64,000 nucleotides of DNA, from contig NZ_KI911471.1 of the NCBI RefSeq assembly GCF_000514815.1, forward strand, positions 140,046 to 204,045, in the 5' to 3' direction. The DNA is from Salinispora fenicalii (GTDB lineage Bacteria; Actinomycetota; Actinomycetes; Mycobacteriales; Micromonosporaceae). Shown piece by piece: positions 24,758-33,394 of this stretch; position 1 is the first letter of the stretch, and every line of letters starts with the position of its first letter. Both the position numbers and the translations under genes were made by a program. A model generated the notes under the pieces. The model worked only from the letters and a program-made list of their open reading frames with translations. It searched no databases and had not been told where the DNA came from.

Positions 24758-26676
24758 CGGCCGCTCCGGGCCAGGGCGGTGGCCCCCGCCGACCTCGGCG
24801 GTCGGGACGGCGCTACGCCGAGCAGGGTCAGCGCGGTCAACACCTCCTCGGGCCGGATCCGGCTCAGGCACGGGTGGCCGGGCACGGGGCAGGTGGCGGC
24901 GCGGGTGCCGCGGCAGGGGGCGTCCGGATCGCCAAGCCGCACAGTCGGCACCCGCCACGGCCCCCACTGACCGAACGGGACGGTTGGGGCGAAGAGGCTG
25001 ACTACCGGTATGCCGTACGCGGCGGCGAGATGGGCCGGGCCGGTGTTGCCGACGATCACCGCGGCGGCACCGGCGACGGTCGCGGCCAGCTCGGCCAGTT
25101 CAGTCCCGCCACCGAGGTCAACAGCGTCTCCGCCGGCCACGTGGGCGGTCAGCGCCACCTCGTCCGGACCGCCGGTGACCACGACCCGGTGGCCCACGTG
25201 GACCAGGGTCCGGACGAGCTCCACTGCCAGGTCCGGCGGCAGCCCCCGGGACTGCGCCGCCGAACCGGGGTGTAGCACCACATAGCCCGGTGCGCCCGCC
25301 CGCCCGGGCGGCGGCGGCACGGGCCGCAGCCGCAGGGTCGGTTCGTCGTCGGGGGGTAGGGGGTAACCAGCAGCGGCGGCGAGCGAGAGCGCGCGTTCGG
25401 GCTCGGGGACGCCGACCGGAACGCGGTGGCGGAGGTCGAGCAGGCTTCCGGGGTAGTCGTCGCTGATCGCGCTGATCCGCCCCACACCGACAGTACGCAG
25501 CAACAGCGCCAGGGGCAGAGGAGACTGGTGGTAGCTGGTGAAGATGATTGCTTCGTCGGCGTTAACGGCGGCGAGGGTGGCGGTGAGCGCGGCGATGTCC
25601 GGGGCGGTGGTCGGTGCGGGCGCGGGATCGATCCAGGGCAGTTGGTGTACGACGACGGTGTCCACGCCGGGTAGCAGGTCAGCGGCGGCGCGACCCCGCG
25701 GCCCGCACAACAGGACGACTCGACGCGCGTGGGCAGCGACAGCCCGGATACCCGGGCCGGTGACGACGACGTCACCAGCCGAGTCGGAGCGGACGACAAG
25801 AACGGTTCCGGTGCCTGCGCTGGAGCGCGACGGCCGGGCTGGCCCGGCCTTGACCAGGGGCGGAGCAGCGGACTCCACAGCGGTCAGCGGCGGCGGGGCC
25901 GCCGACTCAGCGGTGGACCGGTGGCTGGCCGGGGCAATAGCCGTCTGCCGGCGAAGAATCTCGGCTACCGCGGTCGACAGATCCGCGGCGACCCATGGGG
26001 CGGCGCTGGTCTCAGCGGGTCGGGTCAGTGGCGTGGGCACCAACACCGCCTGGGCGCCGGCAGCCAGAGCCGCGGTGACATCGCGGCCGATGTCACCGAT
26101 CAGAACGCACCGTTGCGGTGTGGTGCCGAGCCGGCGGGCGGCGGCGTGGATCAGTTTCGGCGCGGGTTTGCGGCAGTCACACCGGTCCACTTCGTCGTGC
26201 GGGCAGACCAACCAGGCATCGAACGGGCCGAGCAGCTGCTCGACGCGGGCGTGCACGGCCCGTAGCTGTGCCGTGGTGAACAGCCCCTTGGCCAGTCCGG
26301 ACTGGTTCGTGACCACCGCCAGCCGCAAGCCCGCCGCGCGGAGCGCATCCAGCGCTACCCGTGCCCCCGGCATCGGCCGGACCCGATCCGGGTCCCCGTT
26401 GTACGGCACGTCCTCGATGAGGGTGCCATCCCGATCCAGCAGCACCGCGTCAAACAGGCGGGGAATCCCAGCAACCCGGCCCGAGCGGGCTACTACCCGG
26501 GCCGACCTGCGCTGATCCGGCTCCACCTGTGGCACGGCCGGCGGGTTCCCGGCGCCCCGGGGAGTAAACCTCGGCGCCGACGCCACCGACGCCGTCCCGC
26601 GGGCACGATGACCTGACTCGGTAACGGCCCCGCACCCTGGACTTACCCGCCGCCCCCGAGAAGCTAACCCGGCCAT
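24754..26676 (-). CDS. Fusion: heptose-bisphosphate phosphatase (GmhB) + family 9 glycosyltransferase
   Basis: One 640-residue frame carries two enzymes. Residues about 75-250 are a HAD-IIIA phosphatase like GmhB: DRDGT (81-85; Asp81 the likely nucleophile) and the zinc loop CPHDEVDRCDC (Cys158, His160, Cys166, Cys168), with IGD near 198. A Ala/Pro-rich linker follows, then a GT9 domain (about 293-620) with VVRSDSAGDVVV and NTGPAHLAAAYGIPVV. GmhB removes the C7 phosphate between the two HldE steps. The first ~70 residues look non-conserved; GTG starts at 26535 or 26526 are possible. First gene of the operon. Confidence 0.9.
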   Translation of the reverse strand: MAGLASRGRRVSPGCGAVTESGHRARGTASVASAPRFTPRGAGNPPAVPQVEPDQRRSARVVARSGRVAGIPRLFDAVLLDRDGTLIEDVPYNGDPDRVRPMPGARVALDALRAAGLRLAVVTNQSGLAKGLFTTAQLRAVHARVEQLLGPFDAWLVCPHDEVDRCDCRKPAPKLIHAAARRLGTTPQRCVLIGDIGRDVTAALAAGAQAVLVPTPLTRPAETSAAPWVAADLSTAVAEILRRQTAIAPASHRSTAESAAPPPLTAVESAAPPLVKAGPARPSRSSAGTGTVLVVRSDSAGDVVVTGPGIRAVAAHARRVVLLCGPRGRAAADLLPGVDTVVVHQLPWIDPAPAPTTAPDIAALTATLAAVNADEAIIFTSYHQSPLPLALLLRTVGVGRISAISDDYPGSLLDLRHRVPVGVPEPERALSLAAAAGYPLPPDDEPTLRLRPVPPPPGRAGAPGYVVLHPGSAAQSRGLPPDLAVELVRTLVHVGHRVVVTGGPDEVALTAHVAGGDAVDLGGGTELAELAATVAGAAAVIVGNTGPAHLAAAYGIPVVSLFAPTVPFGQWGPWRVPTVRLGDPDAPCRGTRAATCPVPGHPCLSRIRPEEVLTALTLLGVAPSRPPRSAGATALARSGR

Positions 26677-26898
26677 CGGTCGCCCCCGCGCGCCGGCTCG
26701 GCGCGCCCCCAGCGTTGAGGCAGAATGTGCCCGAACGCCCCACCGAGGGGCTTTTCAGTGACCGAGCGTACCCTCGGGGCAGCGCTGGGCGTTGACAGAC
26801 GACGTGGGCCGGACCAGAGCCCGGGAGCAGTCACACGACGTACCGGAGCACTGGCTACCCTCGCAGGGAGCCAAGTCCGCGAAACAAGGATTTCCGAC
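26677..26898. promoter_or_regulatory. Divergent upstream region of the heptose operon and mannose-transferase gene
   Basis: These 222 bp separate two divergently transcribed glycan loci, so both promoters should be here. An interrupted 7-bp inverted repeat (CCGAGGG at 26743-26749, CCCTCGG at 26771-26777) is the only symmetry I see. Core promoter boxes could not be assigned with confidence. Confidence 0.4.
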
Positions 26899-27666
26899 AT
26901 GAGTGAACCCGTGCAGTTGCCGTCGCCCTGGCGGGACGTGCGCCTGACCGTGGTGGTGCCGACCTACAACGAGGTGGGCAACCTTCCGGCGCTGGTGGAA
27001 CAGTTGCTCGCGCTGCCCTTGCCCGGGTTGAAGATCCTGGTGGCCGACGACAACTCGCCGGACGGCACCGGTGAGGTCGCGGACAAGCTGGCCCTCGAGC
27101 ACCCGGGCCGAATCGAGGTCGTCCACCGGAGCGGGAAGGAAGGCCTGGGCCGGGCCTACGTTGACGGCATCGGCCGAGCCCTCGACGGCGGTGCCGAGTT
27201 CGTGGCGCAGATGGACGCCGACCTCTCCCACCCACCAGACGCGCTGCCGGGCATGCTGGGCGCGCTGCTGTCCACCCAGGCTGGTGTGGTGATCGGGTCC
27301 CGCTACGTGCCGGGCGGCGAGCTGGACGAGAACTGGCCACTCTACCGGCGGGCGCTGAGCGGCTGGGCGAACCTATACGTACACACCCTGCTGCGGGTAC
27401 GGATCCGGGACCTCACCGCCGGTTTCAAGATTTGGCGGGCCGACGCACTGCGCGACATCGGCCTGGAGCGGGTGCAGTCCAATGGGTACAGCTTCCAGGT
27501 GGAGATGCACTACCTGGCCACGAAGCTGGGGCACACGATCCTTGAGGTGCCGATTCGGTTCGAGGAGCGGCGAGACGGCGCCTCGAAGATGACCACCGCC
27601 ACCAAGATTGAAAGTGCTCTGATGCCGTTCCGCCTACGCAGCAAGCACCGCAACGTCGAACGCTGA
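26899..27666 (+). CDS. Polyprenol-phosphate mannose synthase-like glycosyltransferase
   Basis: A 255-residue family 2 glycosyltransferase of the DPM1/Ppm1 type. Members transfer mannose from GDP-mannose to a polyprenyl phosphate at the inner membrane face, to feed lipomannan synthesis and protein O-mannosylation. Visible motifs are VVVPTYNEVGNLPALV (about 16-31), DDNSPDGTG and the metal-binding DADLSHPPD, plus IPIRFEERRDGASKM-like residues near the end. There is no membrane or Lnt-like domain, so it is the catalytic unit alone. ATG 26899 is preceded by AAGGA. It faces the heptose operon. Confidence 0.9.
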   Translation: MSEPVQLPSPWRDVRLTVVVPTYNEVGNLPALVEQLLALPLPGLKILVADDNSPDGTGEVADKLALEHPGRIEVVHRSGKEGLGRAYVDGIGRALDGGAEFVAQMDADLSHPPDALPGMLGALLSTQAGVVIGSRYVPGGELDENWPLYRRALSGWANLYVHTLLRVRIRDLTAGFKIWRADALRDIGLERVQSNGYSFQVEMHYLATKLGHTILEVPIRFEERRDGASKMTTATKIESALMPFRLRSKHRNVER

Positions 27667-27685
27667 GCTGGCCGCCGGCTCAGCG
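27661..27685. terminator. Hairpin at the end of the mannose-transferase gene
   Basis: An 8-bp perfect stem (CGCTGAGC with GCTCAGCG) includes the stop codon of the mannose-synthase gene. It lies between convergent genes; no T run follows. Confidence 0.4.
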
Positions 27686-27760
27686 GTTCGGCCCGCGCTC
27701 CCATCGAGCGTCGAGACGGGCGCCGCGCCGGGCAGGGTTCGCACCGCACACCGCATCCGG

Positions 27761-29365
27761 TCAGCGGTAGACCGCGCGCTGGGCAGCGCCGACCGTCGCC
27801 GCGTACACACCACCGGTGAGCGCGGCGTCGCGGGCCAACGCCGCCCGCGCCGCGTTCGCACCGGGCGCGCCGTGGACCCCCGCACCGGGATGCGCCGACG
27901 AACTGGCCAGAAAGAGCCGGTCAACGGGGGTGTCTGCGCGGCCGAGCCCAGGGACCGGGCGGAAGAAGAGCTGCTGGTGGGCGGCGGCCGTGCCACCACC
28001 GAGCGCCCCGCCGATCAGGCTCGGATCGCCCGCCTCCAGGTCCGCCGGTCCCGCCACGTGCCGGCCCACCACCAGGGCACGGAAGCCCGGGGCGGCCTCC
28101 TCCAGCACGTTTTCCATCCGCTGCACCTGCGCGGCGATCTCCTCGACCCGCCACCGCCGTCGGAACGGCAGGTGGGTATACGACCACAACGACTCCGTAC
28201 CGGGGGGCGAATGGCTGGGGTCGGCCAGGGTCATCTGCCCGACCAGCAGAAACGGGTTCCGGGGGAGCTCCCCGCGGGCCAGCGCCGCCGCATAGCTGGT
28301 CAGCCCGTCGAGGTCGGCCCCGAGGTGCACGGTGCCAGCAGTGGCTACCGCCCGGTTCCGCCACGGCACCGGGGCGGAGAGCGCCCAGTCGACCTTCAGC
28401 GTCGAGCCGTCCCAGCGGAAGTGGGCCAGGTCTGCCACCAGCCGCGGCGGCAGGGCGTCGGCCCCGACAAGATCCAGATAGAGCGCGGGTGCCGGCACGT
28501 CGGCCAGCACCGCACGGCGGGCCCGCCAGAGCGCGCCATCCGCGGTCCGAACGCCCATCGCCCGTCCCCGGGCGGTCAGCACTCGATCCACCCGCGCGCC
28601 GCAGCGAATCTGGCTACCCCGGTCGGCGAGCCGGGCCACCAGAGCATCGGTGATCTGTTGGGCGCCGCCCTCCGGTACCGGCCAGCCGACCTGCTGACCA
28701 AGCATGGCCAGCAGCCACCCGTACGCCCCGGAGCCAGCCTCCTCCGGGGCCAGGTCGGTGTGCAGCGCGCAGCCGGCGAGCAGTGCCGTCCCACCCGCTC
28801 CGGTGAAGAGTTCATCGCCGAGCCGGCGTACCGGTGTCACCAACCGGCGGGCCAGCCGCAGCGCGCCAGCGACCCGCAGCCGACGTAGCAGTGTGAGGCT
28901 GCTCCGCAGCGGCGGAAAGGGGGTGGTGATGGCGTCCAGCACCGGGCCGCCCACCTGGCACCAGTCGCCGTAGGCCGTCAGCCATCGTTCCCCGTCACCG
29001 GCGGCGAAGCTCTCCAGGGAGGCGGCGGTGGTCTCCGGGTCGCGGTTGAGCACCGCCGCCCGCCCGTCCGGCAGCAGGTGCGCCAACACGTCCGGGGCAT
29101 GTCGCCACCGCAGCCCGTACCGATCCAGGCCCAGCCCACGCAGCACCGGCGACGCGTAGCCAAGGGGGTAGAAGGAGCTGTAGAGGTCGCTCAGGTAGCC
29201 GGGAGCGGTCACCTGGGCTGACCGGACCGCGCCGCCGGGAGCCCCGGTCGCCTCCAGCACGAGCACATCCCAACCGGCGTCCGCAAGCAGATTGGCGGCC
29301 ACCAGGCCGTTGTGGCCCGCTCCGACGACGATGGCGTCCGGCGACGCCACATCGATTCGACTCAC
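27761..29365 (-). CDS. FAD-dependent phytoene desaturase-like oxidoreductase (PYROXD2-like)
   Basis: A 534-residue flavoprotein. The N-terminal dinucleotide-binding fold is AIVVGAGHNGLVAANLLADAG (about 11-31), followed by VLEATGAPGGAVRS. The C-terminal FAD segment contains LFLASSSAHPGAGVHGAPG. This combination is typical of the CrtI-related group that includes PYROXD2, not of dedicated carotenoid desaturases, and no carotenoid genes are nearby. The substrate is unknown. It is divergent from the aldehyde dehydrogenase gene. Confidence 0.88.
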   Translation of the reverse strand: MSRIDVASPDAIVVGAGHNGLVAANLLADAGWDVLVLEATGAPGGAVRSAQVTAPGYLSDLYSSFYPLGYASPVLRGLGLDRYGLRWRHAPDVLAHLLPDGRAAVLNRDPETTAASLESFAAGDGERWLTAYGDWCQVGGPVLDAITTPFPPLRSSLTLLRRLRVAGALRLARRLVTPVRRLGDELFTGAGGTALLAGCALHTDLAPEEAGSGAYGWLLAMLGQQVGWPVPEGGAQQITDALVARLADRGSQIRCGARVDRVLTARGRAMGVRTADGALWRARRAVLADVPAPALYLDLVGADALPPRLVADLAHFRWDGSTLKVDWALSAPVPWRNRAVATAGTVHLGADLDGLTSYAAALARGELPRNPFLLVGQMTLADPSHSPPGTESLWSYTHLPFRRRWRVEEIAAQVQRMENVLEEAAPGFRALVVGRHVAGPADLEAGDPSLIGGALGGGTAAAHQQLFFRPVPGLGRADTPVDRLFLASSSAHPGAGVHGAPGANAARAALARDAALTGGVYAATVGAAQRAVYR

Positions 29366-29437
29366 TCGATCATGCTAGCCGGCGACAATCAGGACGAATA
29401 GCGTTTGCCCGGGGCTGCCCGGGGCATTCACCGCCGC

Positions 29438-30871
29438 ATGTACACGGTTGCTCAGCTCATCGGTGGGGTGTGGGGGGCGGGCGGCGAAGGGGGCGACCTG
29501 GTCGTCCACGACCCGGCCGACGGCACTGCGGTCAGCTCGGTGCCGGTGGCGACGGCGGAAGAGGTACGCAAGGCGGTGGCGGCGGCGCGGGACGCCGCCA
29601 CCGAGTGGGCCAGAACACCTCTGGCGGAGCGGGCCGCCGCCCTCCACCAGGCCGCGGACGCGGTGGCGGCAGCCGCCGCCGAGCTGGCGCAGGCCACCAC
29701 CGCGGAGATGGGCAAACCGCTCGCGGACGCGCGGGGCGGGGTGGACGCGGGCGTGGGTACCTTGCGCCAATACGCCGAGCTGGCACCGATCCGCGGTGGA
29801 CGGACCCTACACGGCGCCGCTGAGGCGATCGACTTCATGCTGCCGCAGCCCCGCGGTGTGGTCGCCGCGATCACCCCCTGGAACGACCCGGTCGCGGTCT
29901 CCTGTGGCCTGCTCGGCGCGGCGCTGGTCACCGGCAACGTGGTGCTCTACAAGCCCAGCGAACGGACTCCGGCGACCGGGTGGCTGCTGGCGAAGGCGGT
30001 GGACGCGGCGTTGCCGCCCGGGGTGCTCTCGCTGCTGACCGGGGGCCCCGAGGTGGGCGCGGCGCTGGCCGCCCAGCCGGTGGACGTGCTCGCCCACGTC
30101 GGATCGACCGCCACCGGCCGGGCGATCGCCGCCGCGGCGGCCCGGACCGGGGCGAAGGTGCTACTGGAAAACGGTGGCTGCGACCCACTCATCGTTGACG
30201 CGGACGTGGACCCGCTGTGGGCAGCCGAGCAGGCGGGCATCGGCGCGTTCGCCAACGCCGGCCAGATCTGCGTCGCCGTGGAGCGGATCTACGTACATCG
30301 GGATGTGGCCGAGGACTTCGTGGATGCCCTGATCGAACGGGCGCAGGCCCTGCGTACCGGCCCGGGTGCCGATCCGGCGACCGAGCTGGGCCCGTTGGTT
30401 GACCGGCGACACCGAGACTACGTGCACGGGCAGATCACGGCCGCGGTGGCGCAGGGAGCCCAGCTTCGGATCGGCGGCACGCTACCGGATGGGCCGGGCG
30501 CCTTCTACCCGGCGACGGTGATCACGGACTGCCGGCAGGACATGCCCCTGATCCGCGAGGAGACCTTCGCCCCGGTCGCCCCGGTCATGGTGGTCGACTC
30601 GTTTTCGGAGGCCCTTCGGTGCGCGGCCGACTCGTCGTACGGGCTCGCTGCGACTGTGCTGACGGCATCGATGAGTCATGCGCAGCGCGCCTGCCGGGAC
30701 CTCCCGGTCGGCACCGTGAAGATCAATGCAGTCTTCGGCGGGGCACCGGGTGGGGCCGCACATCCGCGTCGGGGCAGCGGGCAGGGCTTCGGGTACGGGC
30801 CGGAGTTGCTTGACGAGTTCACCGCCACCAAGGTGGTTCACCTCCAGGCGCCGGGCGGCGGACACTGGTGA
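29438..30871 (+). CDS. Aldehyde dehydrogenase family protein
   Basis: A 477-residue NAD(P)-dependent aldehyde dehydrogenase. It has the cofactor-binding ITPWNDPVAV (Asn in catalysis), the general base Glu in LLENGGCDP (about 247) and the catalytic Cys in NAGQICVAVE (about 281), with the terminal FGYGPELLDEFT. The glycine between Glu and the loop (ENGG in place of the usual ELGG) is unusual but spares the base. ATG 29438 places MYTVAQLIGGVW at the N-terminus as in relatives; an upstream start at 29405 is possible. Substrate unknown. Confidence 0.9.
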   Translation: MYTVAQLIGGVWGAGGEGGDLVVHDPADGTAVSSVPVATAEEVRKAVAAARDAATEWARTPLAERAAALHQAADAVAAAAAELAQATTAEMGKPLADARGGVDAGVGTLRQYAELAPIRGGRTLHGAAEAIDFMLPQPRGVVAAITPWNDPVAVSCGLLGAALVTGNVVLYKPSERTPATGWLLAKAVDAALPPGVLSLLTGGPEVGAALAAQPVDVLAHVGSTATGRAIAAAAARTGAKVLLENGGCDPLIVDADVDPLWAAEQAGIGAFANAGQICVAVERIYVHRDVAEDFVDALIERAQALRTGPGADPATELGPLVDRRHRDYVHGQITAAVAQGAQLRIGGTLPDGPGAFYPATVITDCRQDMPLIREETFAPVAPVMVVDSFSEALRCAADSSYGLAATVLTASMSHAQRACRDLPVGTVKINAVFGGAPGGAAHPRRGSGQGFGYGPELLDEFTATKVVHLQAPGGGHW

Positions 30872-30887
30872 GGTGGGCCGCCCGGCG

Positions 30888-30911
30888 CCGGGCCGTGGGC
30901 TTACGGCCCGG
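30888..30911. terminator. Hairpin between convergent genes
   Basis: A perfect 9-bp stem (CCGGGCCGT with ACGGCCCGG) and a 6-base loop lie between the convergent aldehyde dehydrogenase and ChaB genes. It could serve both directions. Confidence 0.5.
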
Positions 30912-30931
30912 TCCCGCTGCCAGACCTGGGC

Positions 30932-31345
30932 CTAGCGGCTCCGGCCCCGCTGCCGGGCCTGGGCGGTCCGCCGGTTGTTCGCCTTCTCGATCGCCTGCAC
31001 CAGTTCCGGCTTGGTCATGGTGGATCGGCCGGAGATGTCGAGTTTGCGGGCGACCCGCAACAGGTGGTCCTTGCTGGCGTTCGCGTCAACGCCCCCCGCG
31101 GTCGCCGCGCGGCGCTGGGGACCACCACCGGCGGCCTGCCGGTCGCTTGGACCCTTATGGCCCTTCGGCTCCCAGTGGTCGCCGACCTTCTCGAACTCGT
31201 TCTTGACCGCCGCGAACGCGGTCCGGCTGGCCCGCTCCCCCTCGCCGTACGTCTGCAGGGCCGAGTCGTGGGTCTTCTCCCAGGTCCGCTGCGCCTTGTC
31301 TGGGGAGCGTCGCAGCGTGCTGGGCATATCCTCCCGCCCGGGCAT
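30932..31345 (-). CDS. ChaB family protein with Rho-N-like C-terminus
   Basis: A 137-residue basic protein. The N-terminal ~60 residues (MPSTLRRSPDKAQRTWEKTHDSALQTYG) match the ChaB family, small proteins historically tied to cation transport regulation but of unproven function. The C-terminal part, KDHLLRVARKLDISGRSTMTKPELVQAIEKAN in pattern, is a Rho-N/SAP-like helical motif often seen fused to ChaB in actinomycetes and may bind nucleic acid. GGAGGAGG eight bases upstream supports ATG 31345 over the longer frame. It is divergent from a DUF2795 gene. Confidence 0.85.
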   Translation of the reverse strand: MPGREDMPSTLRRSPDKAQRTWEKTHDSALQTYGEGERASRTAFAAVKNEFEKVGDHWEPKGHKGPSDRQAAGGGPQRRAATAGGVDANASKDHLLRVARKLDISGRSTMTKPELVQAIEKANNRRTAQARQRGRSR

Positions 31346-31457
31346 CTCGATCCTCCTCCGCATCGATGGGTCTCCAGTGATCTTTCCCCACGGCCGATGC
31401 GACAAACCGGAGCTGGCCCGGGTTTACCCCCGGAGCCCGTCGGGTAGCGCAGAAGAC

Positions 31458-31874
31458 ATGGAACGCGGCAGCAGCAAGCACGGACCGAGGCTCGACGACG
31501 AGATGGAGAGCGAGGTCAGCGGCCTCGTACAGGGTCCGGGGGCGGGCGGATCGCGGGTTAACGAGTCCCGTCAGCCGGAGCCGGCGGGCGAGGACCAACC
31601 GGAGCCCACGACAGCGCCGGGCGGCGCGCTGCGCAGCGGCAACCCGCAGGGCATGAGCTCCGATGATGTCGAGGCTCGTAGCCGGCTCGGACGGTTCATC
31701 ACGATGACCGCTCTGCCGGGCGACCGCGAGACCTTGGTCGCCAACGCACGGGACAACGACGCTCCGGCTGACCTGGTCGCCGAGCTGGAACGCCTGCCCA
31801 CGGGAACCCGCTACCAGACGGTCTCGGAGATCTGGGCCGCGCTCGGCCACCGCAACGAAACGACCCGCTGGTAA
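31458..31874 (+). CDS. DUF2795 protein
   Basis: A 138-residue protein. The first 75 residues are polar, Pro/Glu-rich and probably disordered. The last 60, with RETLVANARDNDAPADLVAELERLP and the closing YQTVSEIWAAL, form the DUF2795 domain, a small helical fold of unknown function common in actinobacterial stress loci. The ATG start follows a weak ribosome site. It precedes the SRPBCC gene by about 50 bp on the same strand, so cotranscription is likely. Confidence 0.8.
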   Translation: MERGSSKHGPRLDDEMESEVSGLVQGPGAGGSRVNESRQPEPAGEDQPEPTTAPGGALRSGNPQGMSSDDVEARSRLGRFITMTALPGDRETLVANARDNDAPADLVAELERLPTGTRYQTVSEIWAALGHRNETTRW

Positions 31875-31921
31875 CCGGGCCGTCACCCGGCCCGCGCCGC
31901 CACGGCGGGGAGGAGGAGCTG

Positions 31922-32383
31922 ATGAGTGGTGTCATGGAATACGTGGACGTCTCCGTCCCGGTCCGCACCGCCTACGACCAGTGGACTCAGTTCGAGGAGT
32001 TCCCACACTTCATGGAGGGGGTACAGGAGGTGCGGCACCTCTCCCCGACGATGACCCACTGGACCGTGGAGATCTCCGGGGTGCGGCGCGAGTTCGACGC
32101 CGAGATCACGGAGCAACTCCCGGACGAGCGGGTCGCGTGGCGCTCGATCGGCGGCACCCAGCACGCGGGGGTGGTCACCTTCCACCGGTTGGACGAACAC
32201 ACCAGCCGGGTCACGCTACAGCTCGAGTTCGAGCCGAGTGGTGCGGTGGAGCACGCCGGCGACACGCTCGGCGTCGTTGACCACCGGGCCAAGGGCGACC
32301 TGGAACGGTTCAAGCATTTCATCGAAGAGCGCAACCAGGCGACCGGCGCCTGGCGGGGCAAGGTCGACCGCCCGCAGCCCTAA
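31922..32383 (+). CDS. SRPBCC (cyclase/dehydrase-like) protein
   Basis: A 153-residue START-like hydrophobic-pocket protein. MEYVDVSVPVRTAYDQWTQFEEFPHFMEGV at the N-terminus and the following beta strands match the polyketide cyclase/dehydrase group that is often a small stress-associated protein in actinomycetes. The family binds lipophilic ligands; no catalytic claim can be made here as no polyketide genes are near. GGAGGAGG precedes the ATG. A strong terminator follows immediately after the stop. Confidence 0.88.
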   Translation: MSGVMEYVDVSVPVRTAYDQWTQFEEFPHFMEGVQEVRHLSPTMTHWTVEISGVRREFDAEITEQLPDERVAWRSIGGTQHAGVVTFHRLDEHTSRVTLQLEFEPSGAVEHAGDTLGVVDHRAKGDLERFKHFIEERNQATGAWRGKVDRPQP

Positions 32384-32396
32384 CCCAGAACGCTCC

Positions 32397-32435
32397 CCGC
32401 CGACGGCCCCCGCCACCGACGGGGGCCGTCGGCGG
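32397..32435. terminator. Strong hairpin terminator
   Basis: A perfect 16-bp stem (CCGCCGACGGCCCCCG and complement) with a 7-base loop, followed by GTTTCG, starts 14 bases after the SRPBCC stop. This is a textbook GC-rich intrinsic terminator. Confidence 0.85.
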
Positions 32436-32471
32436 GTTTCGCGCGGGGTGAAGTCGGGTACCGCCGGAGGT

Positions 32472-32729
32472 ATGACCGACGACAAGGCGTGGCGTGACGA
32501 GGAGCGGACTCCCCTGGCGGAGTTGGACCGGGCCATCGCTCGTTCGGCGATGGACGGCCAAGCCGACGACGTAACCGCAAACGACGCCGGAGAGGAGGCC
32601 GCGTTCGGGCACGGACCCCAGGCAGTGGACCGCGGCGGCCAGGCGGCCGGGACCGGCCGGGAACCGACCGACCCGGACCGGGCCTACCGCCCGTCCACAA
32701 CCGGACGAACCGGACCGGACACCATGTGA
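32472..32729 (+). CDS. Small acidic hypothetical protein
   Basis: Eighty-five residues beginning MTDDKAWRDEERTPLAELDRAI, very polar and rich in Asp, Gly and Ala, with no hydrophobic segment; largely disordered by composition. GGAGGT directly precedes the ATG. I do not recognise a family. It sits between two strong hairpins, so it is probably its own transcription unit among stress-type genes. Confidence 0.6.
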   Translation: MTDDKAWRDEERTPLAELDRAIARSAMDGQADDVTANDAGEEAAFGHGPQAVDRGGQAAGTGREPTDPDRAYRPSTTGRTGPDTM

Positions 32730-32781
32730 TCTCGAACACCGACCTTCGTCCACCGGGGTCGGTTCTCGCGACCGGCCCGGT

Positions 32782-32814
32782 GCCGGTGCGTCCCCGCCAA
32801 CGGGACGCACCGGC
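32782..32814. terminator. Strong hairpin terminator
   Basis: A perfect 13-bp stem (GCCGGTGCGTCCC and complement) with a 7-base loop lies about 50 bp after the small acidic gene and before the next plus-strand gene. Confidence 0.7.
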
Positions 32815-32963
32815 GGTGGTGCGAGCGCTGACACACCCCTCGGTAGGCCCCATCTCACCTCGGCAGGACCGGGATACCGACCCGGGTCGGCCAACCGGTC
32901 GAGGAACACCGTCGCTGACCGGGCGAGGTCAACCGCCCGTTCCGCGGGTTAATCTCGTTCCCC

Positions 32964-33341
32964 ATGCGCGCACCGTTGGAACGGGTCAACCCCCGCATGC
33001 TTGTTGACGCCGCCCGCTCGACGCTGGCGTCGCTGTCCAGCACCGTGGGCACCGACGGCCTGGCTGCGGCGGCTGCGCGGCCCGGGCTCCTCGCCCTCGT
33101 CGACCAGCACGCCGCGGCGGTCCGGGACAGCCTCGACGGAGATCGCCGGCCGCTCACCGTCGCTGCCCTGGCCGGCTACACGGAGGGGATCCGCGCCGCT
33201 GCCCGGGAGCACGACTGGCATCCGCCGGCTGGGCCGGTCGACTGGGCGGCGCCGGACTGGCTCCTCACCCGCCTACTCGCGGTCGCCGCCCTGGCCCGAT
33301 CCCTGGACGCTCCCCGGCCGGCCCCGCTCCCGCCGCTCTGA
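32964..33341 (+). CDS. Hypothetical protein, possibly DUF6401
   Basis: A 125-residue, mostly helical, Ala/Leu-rich protein without a signal or membrane segment. The C-terminal region WAAPDWLLTRLLAVAALAR and the LVDQHAAAVRDSL stretch resemble the DUF6401 family of actinomycetes, but I hold that loosely. Its function is unknown. It ends convergently with a membrane channel-like gene, with a hairpin between. Confidence 0.7.
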   Translation: MRAPLERVNPRMLVDAARSTLASLSSTVGTDGLAAAAARPGLLALVDQHAAAVRDSLDGDRRPLTVAALAGYTEGIRAAAREHDWHPPAGPVDWAAPDWLLTRLLAVAALARSLDAPRPAPLPPL

Positions 33342-33348
33342 ACCGAAT

Positions 33349-33379
33349 CGGGGGTGGCCACCCGCGGCGACCACCCCCG
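33349..33379. terminator. Hairpin between convergent genes
   Basis: A 9-bp perfect stem (CGGGGGTGG with CCACCCCCG) and a 13-base loop fill the 53-bp gap between two convergent stops. Confidence 0.55.
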
Positions 33380-33394
33380 TCCTCCGGTCGCCGC

